Shown here: one piece after another, positions 45,920-54,430 of the stretch
Position numbering within the stretch: the first letter of the stretch is position 1
How the letters are laid out: the number at the start of each line of letters is the position of its first letter
DNA from: Corynebacterium tuberculostearicum
GTDB lineage: Bacteria; Actinomycetota; Actinomycetes; Mycobacteriales; Mycobacteriaceae
Length of the DNA stretch: 64,000 bases
Direction: 5' to 3'
Assembly: GCF_013408445.1 (NCBI RefSeq)
Contig: NZ_JACBZL010000001.1
Span: 1,364,001 to 1,428,000, forward strand
Notes under the pieces: model-generated
Told to the model about the DNA's origin: nothing
The model's database searches: none
Seen by the model: the letters and a program-made list of their open reading frames with translations, nothing else
Translations under genes and position numbers: made by a program

Positions 45920-48022
45920 ATGGCGCTTAAAGGCCGCAACCTTCTCTCTAGTCTCTTTGCCTCCTCTCGTTCCAGCCTGACCTGCACTTACAAGTGCGGT
46001 AATGCTTGCTTTGGCGAGTGCGAGAACAAGTCCAATAACCCGTACTTTGCTGACCAGTTCTCCCGCCGTACCGCGCTGCGTGCGGGCAGCCTGTCCGTCG
46101 TCACCGTTGGCGGCGGCGCTGCTTTGGCGGCCTGCTCCAACCCGGATGATGCGTCTAATGAGGCTTCTTCCTCCGAGGGCAAGGGCGGCAAAACCTCTGA
46201 GGCGAACGTTGAGCTCACCTCCGCAGAGGGCATGAAGTTCGACCCAGTACAGCCAAACGAGAAGGACGAAGTGGTCATCCCGGATGGCTACGAGCAGTCC
46301 GTCCTCATTGCCTGGGGCGACCCGCTGTTTGAGGACGCGCCGGAATTCGATGACAAGAACCAGACCGCCGAGGCAGCCGAGAAGCAATTCGGCTTCAACA
46401 ATGACTTCGCCGGCCTCATCGAGCACCCGGACGATGACAACCGCCTTATCTACGTCTGCTCCCACGAGTACACCACCGAACCGCAGATGTTCCCTAACTA
46501 CGATGCGGATAACCCCACCGAAGAGCAGGCCAAGATCGGCTGGGCTGGCCACGGCCACTCCATCGTGGAGGTGTCCAAGGTAGGCGATACCGGTGAACTC
46601 AAGCGCGAGTTTGGTCCACTCAACCGCCGCATTACCGCTACTACCGAATTCACCTTGGTAGGTCCGGCTGCCGGTTCCGAGTTTGTAAAGACTTCCGCCG
46701 ATAAGACGGGCAAGAAGGTCAAGGGCACCCTGGCTAACTGCTCCGGCGGTATCACCCCGTGGAACACCATGCTCTCTGGCGAAGAGAACTTTGACCAGTA
46801 CTTTGCACACGCCAAGCTGGATGACAAGAAGGCACAGGAGTCCCTGGAGCGCTTCGGCTTGGAAGATGGCGAGACCCAGCGCAAATGGGAGCGCTTTGAT
46901 AAGCGCTTCGACGTCTCCAAGGAGCCGAACGAGCCTAACCGCTTCGGCTGGTTGGTTGAGATTAACCCGCTAGATCCTAAGTCCACCCCGGTCAAGCACA
47001 CCGCTCTGGGCCGATTCAAGCACGAGGCCGGCAACGTCCACATCGCCTCCGATGGCACCGTGGTGTGCTACTCCGGCGATGACTCCCGGTTTGAGTACAT
47101 CTACAAGTTCGTCTCCACCAAGAAGTACGAAGAGGGCAATATCGAGCACAACCTCAGCATCTTGGATCACGGCACCCTGTACGTGGCCAAGCTGGAGGGC
47201 AACTCCCCCGAGGATGAAATCGATGGCTCTGGCGTTTTGCCAGAGGACGGCTCCTTCGACGGCAAGGGCGAGTGGGTCAAGCTGCTGACCTCTGATACCG
47301 AGAACAATAAGTTCGAGTCCCACGTTGATGGCATGTCTGCCGAAGAGGTTGCCGTCTACACCCGTGAGGCCGCCGATAAGGTGGGCGCCACCAAGATGGA
47401 CCGTCCTGAGGATATGCAGGTTCACCCAGACTCCGAGAAGGTCTACGTCGCCCTGACCAACAATAAATACCGCGGCGCTACCGGAGAGAACGCCAAGAAG
47501 AACAAGGAAGAGCCGATGGAGTGGGCTCCTATCAAGGAGAACAAGAACGGCCTGGTCATGGAGATTGAAGATGACCACGCTGGCGAGAAGTTCACCTGGA
47601 ACCTCTTCCTGGTCTGTGGTGATCCGAAGGAGGCCAATACCTACTTCGGCGGCTTTGATAAGGAGAAGGTATCCCCGATTTCCTGCCCGGATAACCTGGC
47701 CTTCGATAGCCACGGCAATCTGTGGATCTCCACCGACGGTAACGCGCTGGAGTCCAACGATGGCCTCTACGCCGTGACCACTGAGGGCGATACCCGCGGT
47801 GAGCTGAAGTGCTTCCTGACCGTGCCGGCAGGTGCCGAGACCTGCGGGCCCATCGTCACCGATGAGCGTGTGATGGTCAACGTCCAGCACCCAGGTGAAA
47901 CCGATGATGCCACCTTTGAAAAGCAGACCTCCCACTGGCCTGACGGTGGCAAGTCCACCCCTCGCCCAGCAGTGGTTGTGGTGTGGAAGAAGGACGGCAA
48001 CATCGGCGTCGATAAGAAGTAA
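45920..48022 (+). CDS. phoX: PhoX-type alkaline phosphatase (DUF839), Tat-exported
   Basis: 700 residues. Twin-arginine motif SRRTALRAG at 49-56 and a lipobox-like ALAAC at residue 72 predict Tat export, possibly as a lipoprotein. PhoX features: NCSGGITPWNTMLSGEEN, FGWLVEINPLDPKSTPVKHTALGRFKHE, NLAFDSHGNLWISTDGN. Family members are calcium/iron-dependent phosphatases that release phosphate from organic esters. Before the twin arginines the protein has four cysteines (22, 26, 30, 34) spaced C-x3-C-x3-C-x3-C. Shine-Dalgarno GGAG precedes the ATG. A terminator follows. Confidence 0.88.
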   Translation: MALKGRNLLSSLFASSRSSLTCTYKCGNACFGECENKSNNPYFADQFSRRTALRAGSLSVVTVGGGAALAACSNPDDASNEASSSEGKGGKTSEANVELTSAEGMKFDPVQPNEKDEVVIPDGYEQSVLIAWGDPLFEDAPEFDDKNQTAEAAEKQFGFNNDFAGLIEHPDDDNRLIYVCSHEYTTEPQMFPNYDADNPTEEQAKIGWAGHGHSIVEVSKVGDTGELKREFGPLNRRITATTEFTLVGPAAGSEFVKTSADKTGKKVKGTLANCSGGITPWNTMLSGEENFDQYFAHAKLDDKKAQESLERFGLEDGETQRKWERFDKRFDVSKEPNEPNRFGWLVEINPLDPKSTPVKHTALGRFKHEAGNVHIASDGTVVCYSGDDSRFEYIYKFVSTKKYEEGNIEHNLSILDHGTLYVAKLEGNSPEDEIDGSGVLPEDGSFDGKGEWVKLLTSDTENNKFESHVDGMSAEEVAVYTREAADKVGATKMDRPEDMQVHPDSEKVYVALTNNKYRGATGENAKKNKEEPMEWAPIKENKNGLVMEIEDDHAGEKFTWNLFLVCGDPKEANTYFGGFDKEKVSPISCPDNLAFDSHGNLWISTDGNALESNDGLYAVTTEGDTRGELKCFLTVPAGAETCGPIVTDERVMVNVQHPGETDDATFEKQTSHWPDGGKSTPRPAVVVVWKKDGNIGVDKK

Positions 48023-48047
48023 GCACCACCTGGTTTAAGTACCCACC

Positions 48048-48094
48048 GCGCGGCCCTCGTTCCTCCGCTGGAACTGGGGCCGCGCTGTTGTTTT
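48048..48094 (+). terminator. Rho-independent terminator of the PhoX-type gene
   Basis: GCGCGGCCC (48048-48056) pairs with GGGCCGCGC (48077-48085), with an inner GTTCC/GGAAC stem, then TGTTGTTTT. Confidence 0.8.
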
Positions 48095-48179
48095 CCCTGC
48101 CGGCAGCATGAGGTACTGCGCCGCCTGCGCCTTCCAAATATAAATCCACCCGCCGGTCTCCCCCACAGGCTAATACCTA

Positions 48180-48199
48180 TGTGAGTTATGGCATACTAT
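48180..48199 (+). promoter_or_regulatory. cstA promoter with GlxR-like half site
   Basis: TGTGAGTTATGGCATA (48180-48195) carries the TGTGA half of a cAMP-receptor-type site; TACTAT at 48194-48199 is a likely -10. The right half of the palindrome is weak. Confidence 0.3.
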
Positions 48200-48248
48200 C
48201 CGCACGTGTGAGACACGCCACCCAACTGCCCATGAGGAGACGCACACC

Positions 48249-49961
48249 ATGAACTCTCTAGTCCTCGCCATCATCGGCATTGCGATGATGGGCGCCGGCT
48301 ATCTGCTCTATTCCAAGGTCCTAGGAAAGAGCATTTTCCGGCTATCCCCGAACTACTCCACCCCGGCCCACACCATGGAAGACGGCGTGGACTTTGTGCC
48401 TACCAATAAATACGTCCTGTGGGGCCACCACTTCACTTCCGTGGCGGGCGCCGCGCCCATCATTGGTCCGGCTGTAGCCGTCATCTGGGGCTGGGGTCCG
48501 GCGTTTCTCTGGGTCACCCTCGGCACCGTCTTCTTTGCCGGCATGCACGATTTAGGTGCGCTGTGGGCGTCGCAGCGCCACAAGGGCCAGTCCATCGGCA
48601 CGTTGTCTGGGCGCTACATTGGCAAGCGCGGGCGCAACCTCTTCCTCATCGTCATCTTCCTGCTGCTATTGATGGTGAATGCGGCCTTCGCCGTGGTCAT
48701 TTCGAACCTGCTGGTCTCCACGCCTACGGCCGTAATACCCACGTGGGGCGCCGTCGTCGTCGCGCTGCTTATCGGCCAGGCCATCTACCGCCTGAATTGG
48801 AACCTGCCGCTGGTCTCCATCGTGGGCGTTGTCGCGCTCTACGCGCTGATGATCATCGGTGACCGCGTGCCCGTGGTCCTGCCGGATACCGTCCTGGGGA
48901 TCCCAGCGAACGGCGTGTGGATCATCTTGTTATTCATCTACGCCTTTATCGCTTCGATGCTGCCGGTATGGGTGTTGCTGCAGCCGCGCGACTACATCAA
49001 CGGCCTCCAGCTCTTTGTGGGCCTGGCCATTTTGTACGGCTCCTTCCTCATTACCCGCCCTACGCTTGCCGCACCGGCGCTGCGCGACAACGTGCCGGAG
49101 GACACCCCGGGCATCTTCCCGCTGCTCTTTGTCACCATCGCCTGCGGCGCTATTTCAGGCTTCCACGGCGTGGTGGCCTCTGGTACCTCGTCCAAGCAGG
49201 TGGATAAGGAAACTGACGTGCGCTTTGTGGGATACTTCGGCGCCGTGGGCGAGGGCCTACTCGCGCTGGGCACCATCATCGCCACCACCGCAGGCTTTAA
49301 GTCCCTGCAGCAGTGGGAAGAGATCTACTCCGAGTGGAATGCCGGCGGCGTGGAGGCCTTCGTACAAGGCGGCGGCGCGCTCATGAATGAGGGCATGGGG
49401 ATTCCCACCTCCCTCTCCGGCACCATCTTGGCCACCATGGCCGTCCTCTTCGCTGCCACCACCATGGACTCGGGCGTGCGCCTGCAGCGCCTCGTGGTGC
49501 AAGAAATTGGCGAGATCATGGGCGTGCGCATCAAGGCCTTGGCCGCCACCGTCATCGCGGTGGGCTTGGCCTTCGGCCTGACCTTCTCCGCCGGCGCGGA
49601 TGGATCCGGCGGCATGACCATCTGGCCGCTGTTTGGCACCACCAACCAGCTCATGGCGGGCCTTTCCTTGGCCATTGTGGTGGTCATCCTGACCTACCTG
49701 CGTCGGCCGACGTGGCCGGTGGTCATCCCGCTCATCTTCGTTACCGCCATGTCACTGTGGGCCGCACTGCTCCAGCTGAAGTCCCTATTTACCAGCCAGA
49801 ACTGGCTGCTATTCTGCATGGACGTCATCATCGTGGTCGCCGCCATCTGGGTCATTGTGGAAGCCGTCGGCGCCATTTCCCGCGCCCGCAAGGAGACCCC
49901 GCTGGAGTGGACCGATGATGACCTTGACGCCCCGCTGCCCGAGCATGCTCGACAAGCTTAA
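48249..49961 (+). CDS. cstA: CstA-family carbon-starvation transporter
   Basis: 570 residues with about 15 membrane helices. Family hallmarks: GHHFTSVAGAAPIIGPAVAVIWGWGPA near residue 60, FAGMHDLGALWASQRHKGQSIG, ISGFHGVVASGTSSKQV and TMDSGVRLQRLVVQEIGE. CstA relatives (E. coli CstA, BtsT/YjiY) take up pyruvate and/or peptides. ATG 48249 has a GAGGAG ribosome site. The gene overlaps the next (cory-CC-star) by 17 bases, which overlaps an ArsA-like ATPase gene: a tightly coupled three-gene operon. Confidence 0.94.
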   Translation: MNSLVLAIIGIAMMGAGYLLYSKVLGKSIFRLSPNYSTPAHTMEDGVDFVPTNKYVLWGHHFTSVAGAAPIIGPAVAVIWGWGPAFLWVTLGTVFFAGMHDLGALWASQRHKGQSIGTLSGRYIGKRGRNLFLIVIFLLLLMVNAAFAVVISNLLVSTPTAVIPTWGAVVVALLIGQAIYRLNWNLPLVSIVGVVALYALMIIGDRVPVVLPDTVLGIPANGVWIILLFIYAFIASMLPVWVLLQPRDYINGLQLFVGLAILYGSFLITRPTLAAPALRDNVPEDTPGIFPLLFVTIACGAISGFHGVVASGTSSKQVDKETDVRFVGYFGAVGEGLLALGTIIATTAGFKSLQQWEEIYSEWNAGGVEAFVQGGGALMNEGMGIPTSLSGTILATMAVLFAATTMDSGVRLQRLVVQEIGEIMGVRIKALAATVIAVGLAFGLTFSAGADGSGGMTIWPLFGTTNQLMAGLSLAIVVVILTYLRRPTWPVVIPLIFVTAMSLWAALLQLKSLFTSQNWLLFCMDVIIVVAAIWVIVEAVGAISRARKETPLEWTDDDLDAPLPEHARQA

Positions 49962-50202
49962 GGCACTTGCGGCCGGGCTCAATGAGTACTACCAGGCCCC
50001 GTATCGCGCCAGCTTTGCCAAAGCCCAGCAGCAAGAAGATGATCTCTTCCTGATGCTGGTTGCCTCGGAGGCGCTCGGCATCCCCAACCCGGCCAGTTAT
50101 TACACCCTGGAGCTTTTGCCGTTGGTCTATGAGGATTTCCACGCCTGGCATACGCGCATGGGAATGGATAGATCCCCGCTGGAGAATATTCAATGTTGTT
50201 AG
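49945..50202 (+). CDS. Cory-CC-star family microprotein
   Basis: 85 residues, soluble, ending in Cys-Cys immediately before the stop (ENIQCC). It begins MLDKLKALAAGLNEYYQ and contains LLPLVYEDFHAWHTRMGMD. The name comes from the family description recalled for corynebacterial proteins with a terminal CC. It sits where YbdD/YjiX (about 65 residues, also ending CC in my memory) follow CstA/BtsT in enterobacteria, and both share a YE(D/E)F element before the CC end. Probably a CstA partner; function unproven. Confidence 0.85.
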   Translation: MLDKLKALAAGLNEYYQAPYRASFAKAQQQEDDLFLMLVASEALGIPNPASYYTLELLPLVYEDFHAWHTRMGMDRSPLENIQCC

Positions 50203-51134
50203 AGGCCGCACCCATCATGTTCTTTGGCGGCAAGGGCGGGGTGGGCAAAACCACCTTGGCCACCGCTACCGCGCTACGCTTGTCCCGCAATCACCGCGTC
50301 TGCCTGGTGTCCACGGACCCGGCGCATAACCTGGGGCATATTTTTGGTGCCTCGCTTGGCGACGCCCCCGTAGACCTCACCCCTACCCTGTCCGCCATCG
50401 AGATCAACCCTGCACGCGCGACCGAGCAACACCTAGCGCAGGTAGGGAACTCGATGCGCCGCTTTATGCCCGAGCACCTGCACGGTGAGGTTAAGAAGCA
50501 CCTCGACTTGGCCCGGCAATCGCCCGGCACACAGGAGGCGGCCCTATTGGAGCGCATAGCGGCGCTCGTCGTGGAGGAGTCGGACTTCGACTACCTCATC
50601 TTCGATACCGCCCCCTCTGGGCACACTTCGCGGCTGATGGCCTTGCCGGAGATCATGGCCGCCTATACCGATGGATTGCTCTCCCGGCGCGAGAAATCCG
50701 ATAAATTCGGCTCGCTGGTGCGCGGTATGTCGCAAGGAAGCGGCGCGGATAATGACCCAGTGGACCGGCGCAATCAGGAAATTCGCGCCACGCTTTTCCA
50801 GCGCCGCGAGCGCTTTGCCCAGCTGCGCACCGCTCTTACCTCCCCGTGCACCGTGTTCCACATCGTGCTCACCGCTGAGCGCCTGCCTGTGCTGGAATCT
50901 GCCGAGTTTCATGCGGACCTCACGAGCAACGGTGTGCGGGTGGGATCCATGCTGGTTAACCGGCGCACCCCGGAGAACCAAGGCGAGTTCTTGGCCGCCC
51001 GACGCGCCGCCGAGGATGAGGCGCTCGCACTCCTGCGCACCCAGCTGCCCGATACCCCGGTGCGCGAGGTTCCGTGGTTGCCGGAGGAAGTGGGGACTCC
51101 GGGGGCCGTCGGCAAGCTGGCGGCCTACCTCTAG
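50193..51134 (+). CDS. ArsA/Get3-family P-loop ATPase
   Basis: 313 residues, a single ATPase half. Deviant Walker A GKGGVGKT at 13-20, VSTDPAHNLGHIFG (switch I, ArsA DTAHS/DPAHN), and DTAPSGHTSRLMALPE (ArsA signature). Soluble SIMIBI-class NTPase. No metal-binding cysteine triplet of arsenite pumps is seen, and no arsenic genes are near. Its ATG overlaps the last ten bases of the CC-star gene. In the operon it takes the place of the GTPase YjiA that follows yjiX in E. coli. Confidence 0.85.
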   Translation: MLLEAAPIMFFGGKGGVGKTTLATATALRLSRNHRVCLVSTDPAHNLGHIFGASLGDAPVDLTPTLSAIEINPARATEQHLAQVGNSMRRFMPEHLHGEVKKHLDLARQSPGTQEAALLERIAALVVEESDFDYLIFDTAPSGHTSRLMALPEIMAAYTDGLLSRREKSDKFGSLVRGMSQGSGADNDPVDRRNQEIRATLFQRRERFAQLRTALTSPCTVFHIVLTAERLPVLESAEFHADLTSNGVRVGSMLVNRRTPENQGEFLAARRAAEDEALALLRTQLPDTPVREVPWLPEEVGTPGAVGKLAAYL

Positions 51135-51170
51135 CTCCACCCGCCCGCGCCGCTGTGGGCTTGGGTCTGC

Positions 51171-51176
51171 TAAAAC
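51171..51176 (+). promoter_or_regulatory. Possible -10 of the first peptidase gene
   Basis: TAAAAC, 7 nt before ATG 51184. It departs from TANNNT in the last base; no Shine-Dalgarno is seen. Confidence 0.3.
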
Positions 51177-51183
51177 CGAAACT

Positions 51184-52482
51184 ATGACTTTGCTCACCAA
51201 CGAATACCTATCCCACTTGCGCGAGGAGGCCGCGGCCGATTCCCGGCTGCGCATCGCGCGCAACGCCATTACCAACGTCGGGGCGGCCAAGGCGGCCCTG
51301 GACCGCGACCGCATTACGGCCCTCTACCCCACCACCGAGGTCAAGCTGGATAGCTTGGGCGTATCGGACCAGAAGCGCTCGGGCCGCTGCTGGATGTTCG
51401 CGGCGCTGAACGTCTTCCGTCACCGCGCGGCCAAGGAGCTCAACGTTGATAACTTCGAGTTTTCCTTCACCTACCTGCAGTACTTTGACAAGCTGGAACG
51501 TGCCAACTTGGTACTCAACCAGCTGCTGGACAAGAAGGACGCCGGCTGGGACGAGCGCACCGTCGCCGCGGTGCTAGACCACGCGGGGGCCGATGGCGGC
51601 TGGTGGTGCTTCTTTAGCAACCTCGTAGCCAAGTACGGCGCCGTTCCTGCCGAGGTCATGCCGGAGGTGCGCTCGTCTGGAAATACCGCGGAGATGAACC
51701 GCGACCTCGCCACGGTGGTGCGTCGTGCCGCCGCCCAGGACGGACCGCGCGAAGAAATCCTCGCCCAAGCGCGCAAGGATATCCACCGCATCCTGGCCAT
51801 CCACCTGGGCACCCCGCCGGAGGAATTTACCTGGGCGTATCGCACCAAGGACGAGCAATTCGTGCGGCTGCACTCCACCCCGCGCGAGTTTGCGGATAAG
51901 TACCTGCCGAACTTGGACGAGTACGTGGTGCTGGCCGATGACCCCCGCTCCACCAACCCCAAGCATCGCGTGTTTAGCAGCGCCGAGGAGACCAATGTGT
52001 TGGGCGGCGCACCGCAGGAGTACCTCAACGTCAGCGCGGCCGAGCTGAAGGACACTGCCAAGCGCAGCCTGGCGGCCGGCGAGCCGGTGTGGTTTAGCTG
52101 CGATGTCAACCGCCAGTTCTCCTTCCTCAACAGTGTATGGGACGAGGGATTGGTAGATACTGATGGCCTCTACGGCATCGATTCCTCCATGAGCAAGGAG
52201 GAGCGTTTTACCTCCGGCGAGACCGCGCCCACCCACGCGATGGTGCTCACCGGCGTCGATGGTGACCGCGCCTGGCGCGTGGAAAACTCCTGGGGTTCTA
52301 AGCCGCCACGCAAGGACGACGGCGAGGACGTGCCCGGCAAGGGCTTTGCCACGATGGCCGATGCCTGGTTTGACCAGAATGTCTTCCACATTGCCGTGCG
52401 CAAGGAGCACCTGAGCGACGCGCTTGCCCAGGCCCTTGCCACCGAACCGATTGAGCTTCCCCTCTGGGACCGGATGAACTAA
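51184..52482 (+). CDS. pepC: Aminopeptidase C / bleomycin hydrolase (C1B), copy 1
   Basis: 432 residues. Papain-like cysteine peptidase: Q63 and C69 in SDQKRSGRCWMF, histidine in TAPTHAMVLTG, asparagine in WRVENSWG. Bleomycin-hydrolase-type enzymes are cytosolic hexameric aminopeptidases. The start at 51184 is chosen because the longer frame overlaps the ATPase gene. A second, divergent copy follows after 13 bases. Confidence 0.92.
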   Translation: MTLLTNEYLSHLREEAAADSRLRIARNAITNVGAAKAALDRDRITALYPTTEVKLDSLGVSDQKRSGRCWMFAALNVFRHRAAKELNVDNFEFSFTYLQYFDKLERANLVLNQLLDKKDAGWDERTVAAVLDHAGADGGWWCFFSNLVAKYGAVPAEVMPEVRSSGNTAEMNRDLATVVRRAAAQDGPREEILAQARKDIHRILAIHLGTPPEEFTWAYRTKDEQFVRLHSTPREFADKYLPNLDEYVVLADDPRSTNPKHRVFSSAEETNVLGGAPQEYLNVSAAELKDTAKRSLAAGEPVWFSCDVNRQFSFLNSVWDEGLVDTDGLYGIDSSMSKEERFTSGETAPTHAMVLTGVDGDRAWRVENSWGSKPPRKDDGEDVPGKGFATMADAWFDQNVFHIAVRKEHLSDALAQALATEPIELPLWDRMN

Positions 52483-52495
52483 GGAGAATCGAGAA

Positions 52496-53797
52496 ATGAC
52501 AGAGATTAACCCGAACGAGGTTCATGCCGCCACTGCCGAGCTCACCAGCGATGCCACGCTGCGCCTGGTACGCAATGGGGTGGCCCAGGAGGGCGTCGAC
52601 AAGCTCAGCCTCGACCGTGAGCAATTGCGCAGCCTTACCCCGGTAACCAGCCATAAGCTAGATTCCTGGGGCGTGGCCGACCAGAAGGCTTCTGGCCGCT
52701 GCTGGATTTTTGCCGGCCTCAATTCCCTGCGCGGCGGTCTCATGGACAAAGCCAAGCTCAAGGATTTCGAGCTTTCCCAGACCTATATTTACTTCTTTGA
52801 CAAGCTGGAAAAGGCCAATTGGTTCCTTACCGCCATGGCCGAGCTGAAGGACCGCGAGATTACGGACCGCACGGTGACCAAGCTCATGGATGATCCCATC
52901 GATGACGGCGGCCAGTGGTCCATGTTCGTCGCCCTGGTGGAAAAGTACGGCGTGGTGCCGCAATACGCCATGCCGGAGACCGCGTCTTCCGAGGCCACGG
53001 CGATGCTTAACCGCAACCTGCAAACCGTGCTGCGCCGCGCCGCCCACCGCATCCGCAGCGGCGAAGAGGGCGCGCATAAGCAGGCGCTTGCCGACGTCTA
53101 CCGTATCCTCACCGCCAACCTGGGCCTGCCACCCGAGGACTTTGTATGGCAGTACCGCGATAAGGACGATGAGTTCCACCGCGCTGGCACCTATACCCCA
53201 CAGGAGTTTGCCCGGGAATACCTGCCGGCGGACCTAGGCGAGTACGTGTGCGTGGTCAACGACCCGCGCAATGCCTATGGCGAGCTCTACACCGTGGAGT
53301 ACCTAGGCAACGTGGCAGGAAAGCGCGTGACCTATTTGAACGCGCCTGTGGAGGTGCTGCGCGATGCCGCGCGTGCCTCCATCGAAGACGGCCAGCCGGT
53401 CTGGTTCGGCTGCGATACCGACCAGCAATCCGATGATGAGCACGGCGTGTGGGCCAAGCACCTGCACGATTATGAGGCCTTCTACGGCGTGGAGATGGAC
53501 CTGGACAAGGCGCAGCGTTTGCGCCTGCATGAGTCCCTCATGACCCACGCGATGGTCTTTACCGGCGCCGATATCGCAGACGACGGCACCGTCAATCGCT
53601 GGCGCGTGGAGAATTCCTGGGGCCCGAAGAAGGCCGATAAGGGCTTTTGGACCATGGCCGATGACTGGTTCGACGAGTTCGTCTTCGAAATCGCCGTGCA
53701 CCCCTCCCGCCTGCCGGAGCAATACCAAGCGGCGTTGCAGTCCGAGTCCGTCACCACCCTGCCGGCCTGGGATCCGATGGGCGCGTTGGCGCGTTAA
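52496..53797 (+). CDS. Aminopeptidase C / bleomycin hydrolase (C1B), copy 2
   Basis: 433 residues. Catalytic elements at the same positions as copy 1: Q63, C69 in ADQKASGRCWIF, histidine in LMTHAMVFTGAD, asparagine in WRVENSWG. Good Shine-Dalgarno AAGGAG. The two proteins differ at most positions outside the motifs, so this is an old duplication. The protein ends DPMGALAR without the usual long C-arm; substrate preference is unknown. Confidence 0.92.
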   Translation: MTEINPNEVHAATAELTSDATLRLVRNGVAQEGVDKLSLDREQLRSLTPVTSHKLDSWGVADQKASGRCWIFAGLNSLRGGLMDKAKLKDFELSQTYIYFFDKLEKANWFLTAMAELKDREITDRTVTKLMDDPIDDGGQWSMFVALVEKYGVVPQYAMPETASSEATAMLNRNLQTVLRRAAHRIRSGEEGAHKQALADVYRILTANLGLPPEDFVWQYRDKDDEFHRAGTYTPQEFAREYLPADLGEYVCVVNDPRNAYGELYTVEYLGNVAGKRVTYLNAPVEVLRDAARASIEDGQPVWFGCDTDQQSDDEHGVWAKHLHDYEAFYGVEMDLDKAQRLRLHESLMTHAMVFTGADIADDGTVNRWRVENSWGPKKADKGFWTMADDWFDEFVFEIAVHPSRLPEQYQAALQSESVTTLPAWDPMGALAR

Positions 53798-53809
53798 GCC
53801 TGCGGCACG

Positions 53810-54430
53810 CTATGACTGCGGCGTGCCAAGGCGGCGCACATAGAGCATGCACTCCAAGTCGCGGTCCTCGTTGACCGCGATGGTGCGCTCGCCCACCTGA
53901 GTGAAACCGCGGCTGTCATAGAACTGATACGTGCAGCCGTCATCGGTAAACAAGTAGACATTCTTTCCCTCGTGACGGGCTTCGAAGGCCTCGAGCAGCG
54001 CCGTGCCCACGCCGCTCACGCCGGAATTGGGGTCGGCAACGAGGAAGCCGATTTCGCCATCAATGGGGTGCTTACCCAAGTACTTGAGCAGCATGTCCTG
54101 ATTGGCGGCATCGTAATCATCGCGGTGCCCACCCGGGCGCAGGTTATTAAAGATTTCCACCGCATGAACAAATGCCTTGCGCCACCACGGATATGGCAGC
54201 GCGGGCTTGCCCTTCATGGAGGCTAATAGCACGCCGAGGAAGCGGTCGCCATCGTAGGCGGCCAGGATATCGGTGGCCTTGGCGCGCTCTAAATCCCAAA
54301 AGTAGCGGCCATAGGCGCGCTCGAAGCGGCGGCTCTTCACAAACCAGTGCAGGTGCATGCCCTCGATGGCAAAAGAAATAGCCTTGGGCTCATCGCGCGG
54401 GTCAAGGTCGCGGATCTGGATATCGGTCAT
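53810..54430 (-). CDS. GNAT-family acetyltransferase
   Basis: 206 residues. The acetyl-CoA-binding motif A is GEIGFLVADPNSGVSGVGTALLEAFEARHEG, followed by LFTDDGCTYQFYDSRGFTQVGE, the classic GNAT end. It follows the panC-like gene directly (start and stop overlap by one base). Substrate unknown; position beside pantothenate genes could be incidental. Confidence 0.8.
   Translation of the reverse strand: MTDIQIRDLDPRDEPKAISFAIEGMHLHWFVKSRRFERAYGRYFWDLERAKATDILAAYDGDRFLGVLLASMKGKPALPYPWWRKAFVHAVEIFNNLRPGGHRDDYDAANQDMLLKYLGKHPIDGEIGFLVADPNSGVSGVGTALLEAFEARHEGKNVYLFTDDGCTYQFYDSRGFTQVGERTIAVNEDRDLECMLYVRRLGTPQS

Noticed and set aside
50193..51134. Arsenite-pump ATPase ArsA
   Set aside because: No ArsB, ArsR or ArsD gene nearby and no metal-site cysteine triplet; operon context with cstA suggests another role.
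50671..51183. N-terminal extension of the first peptidase gene
   Set aside because: It lies inside the ATPase gene in another frame and encodes low-complexity Ser/Arg/Pro-rich sequence.
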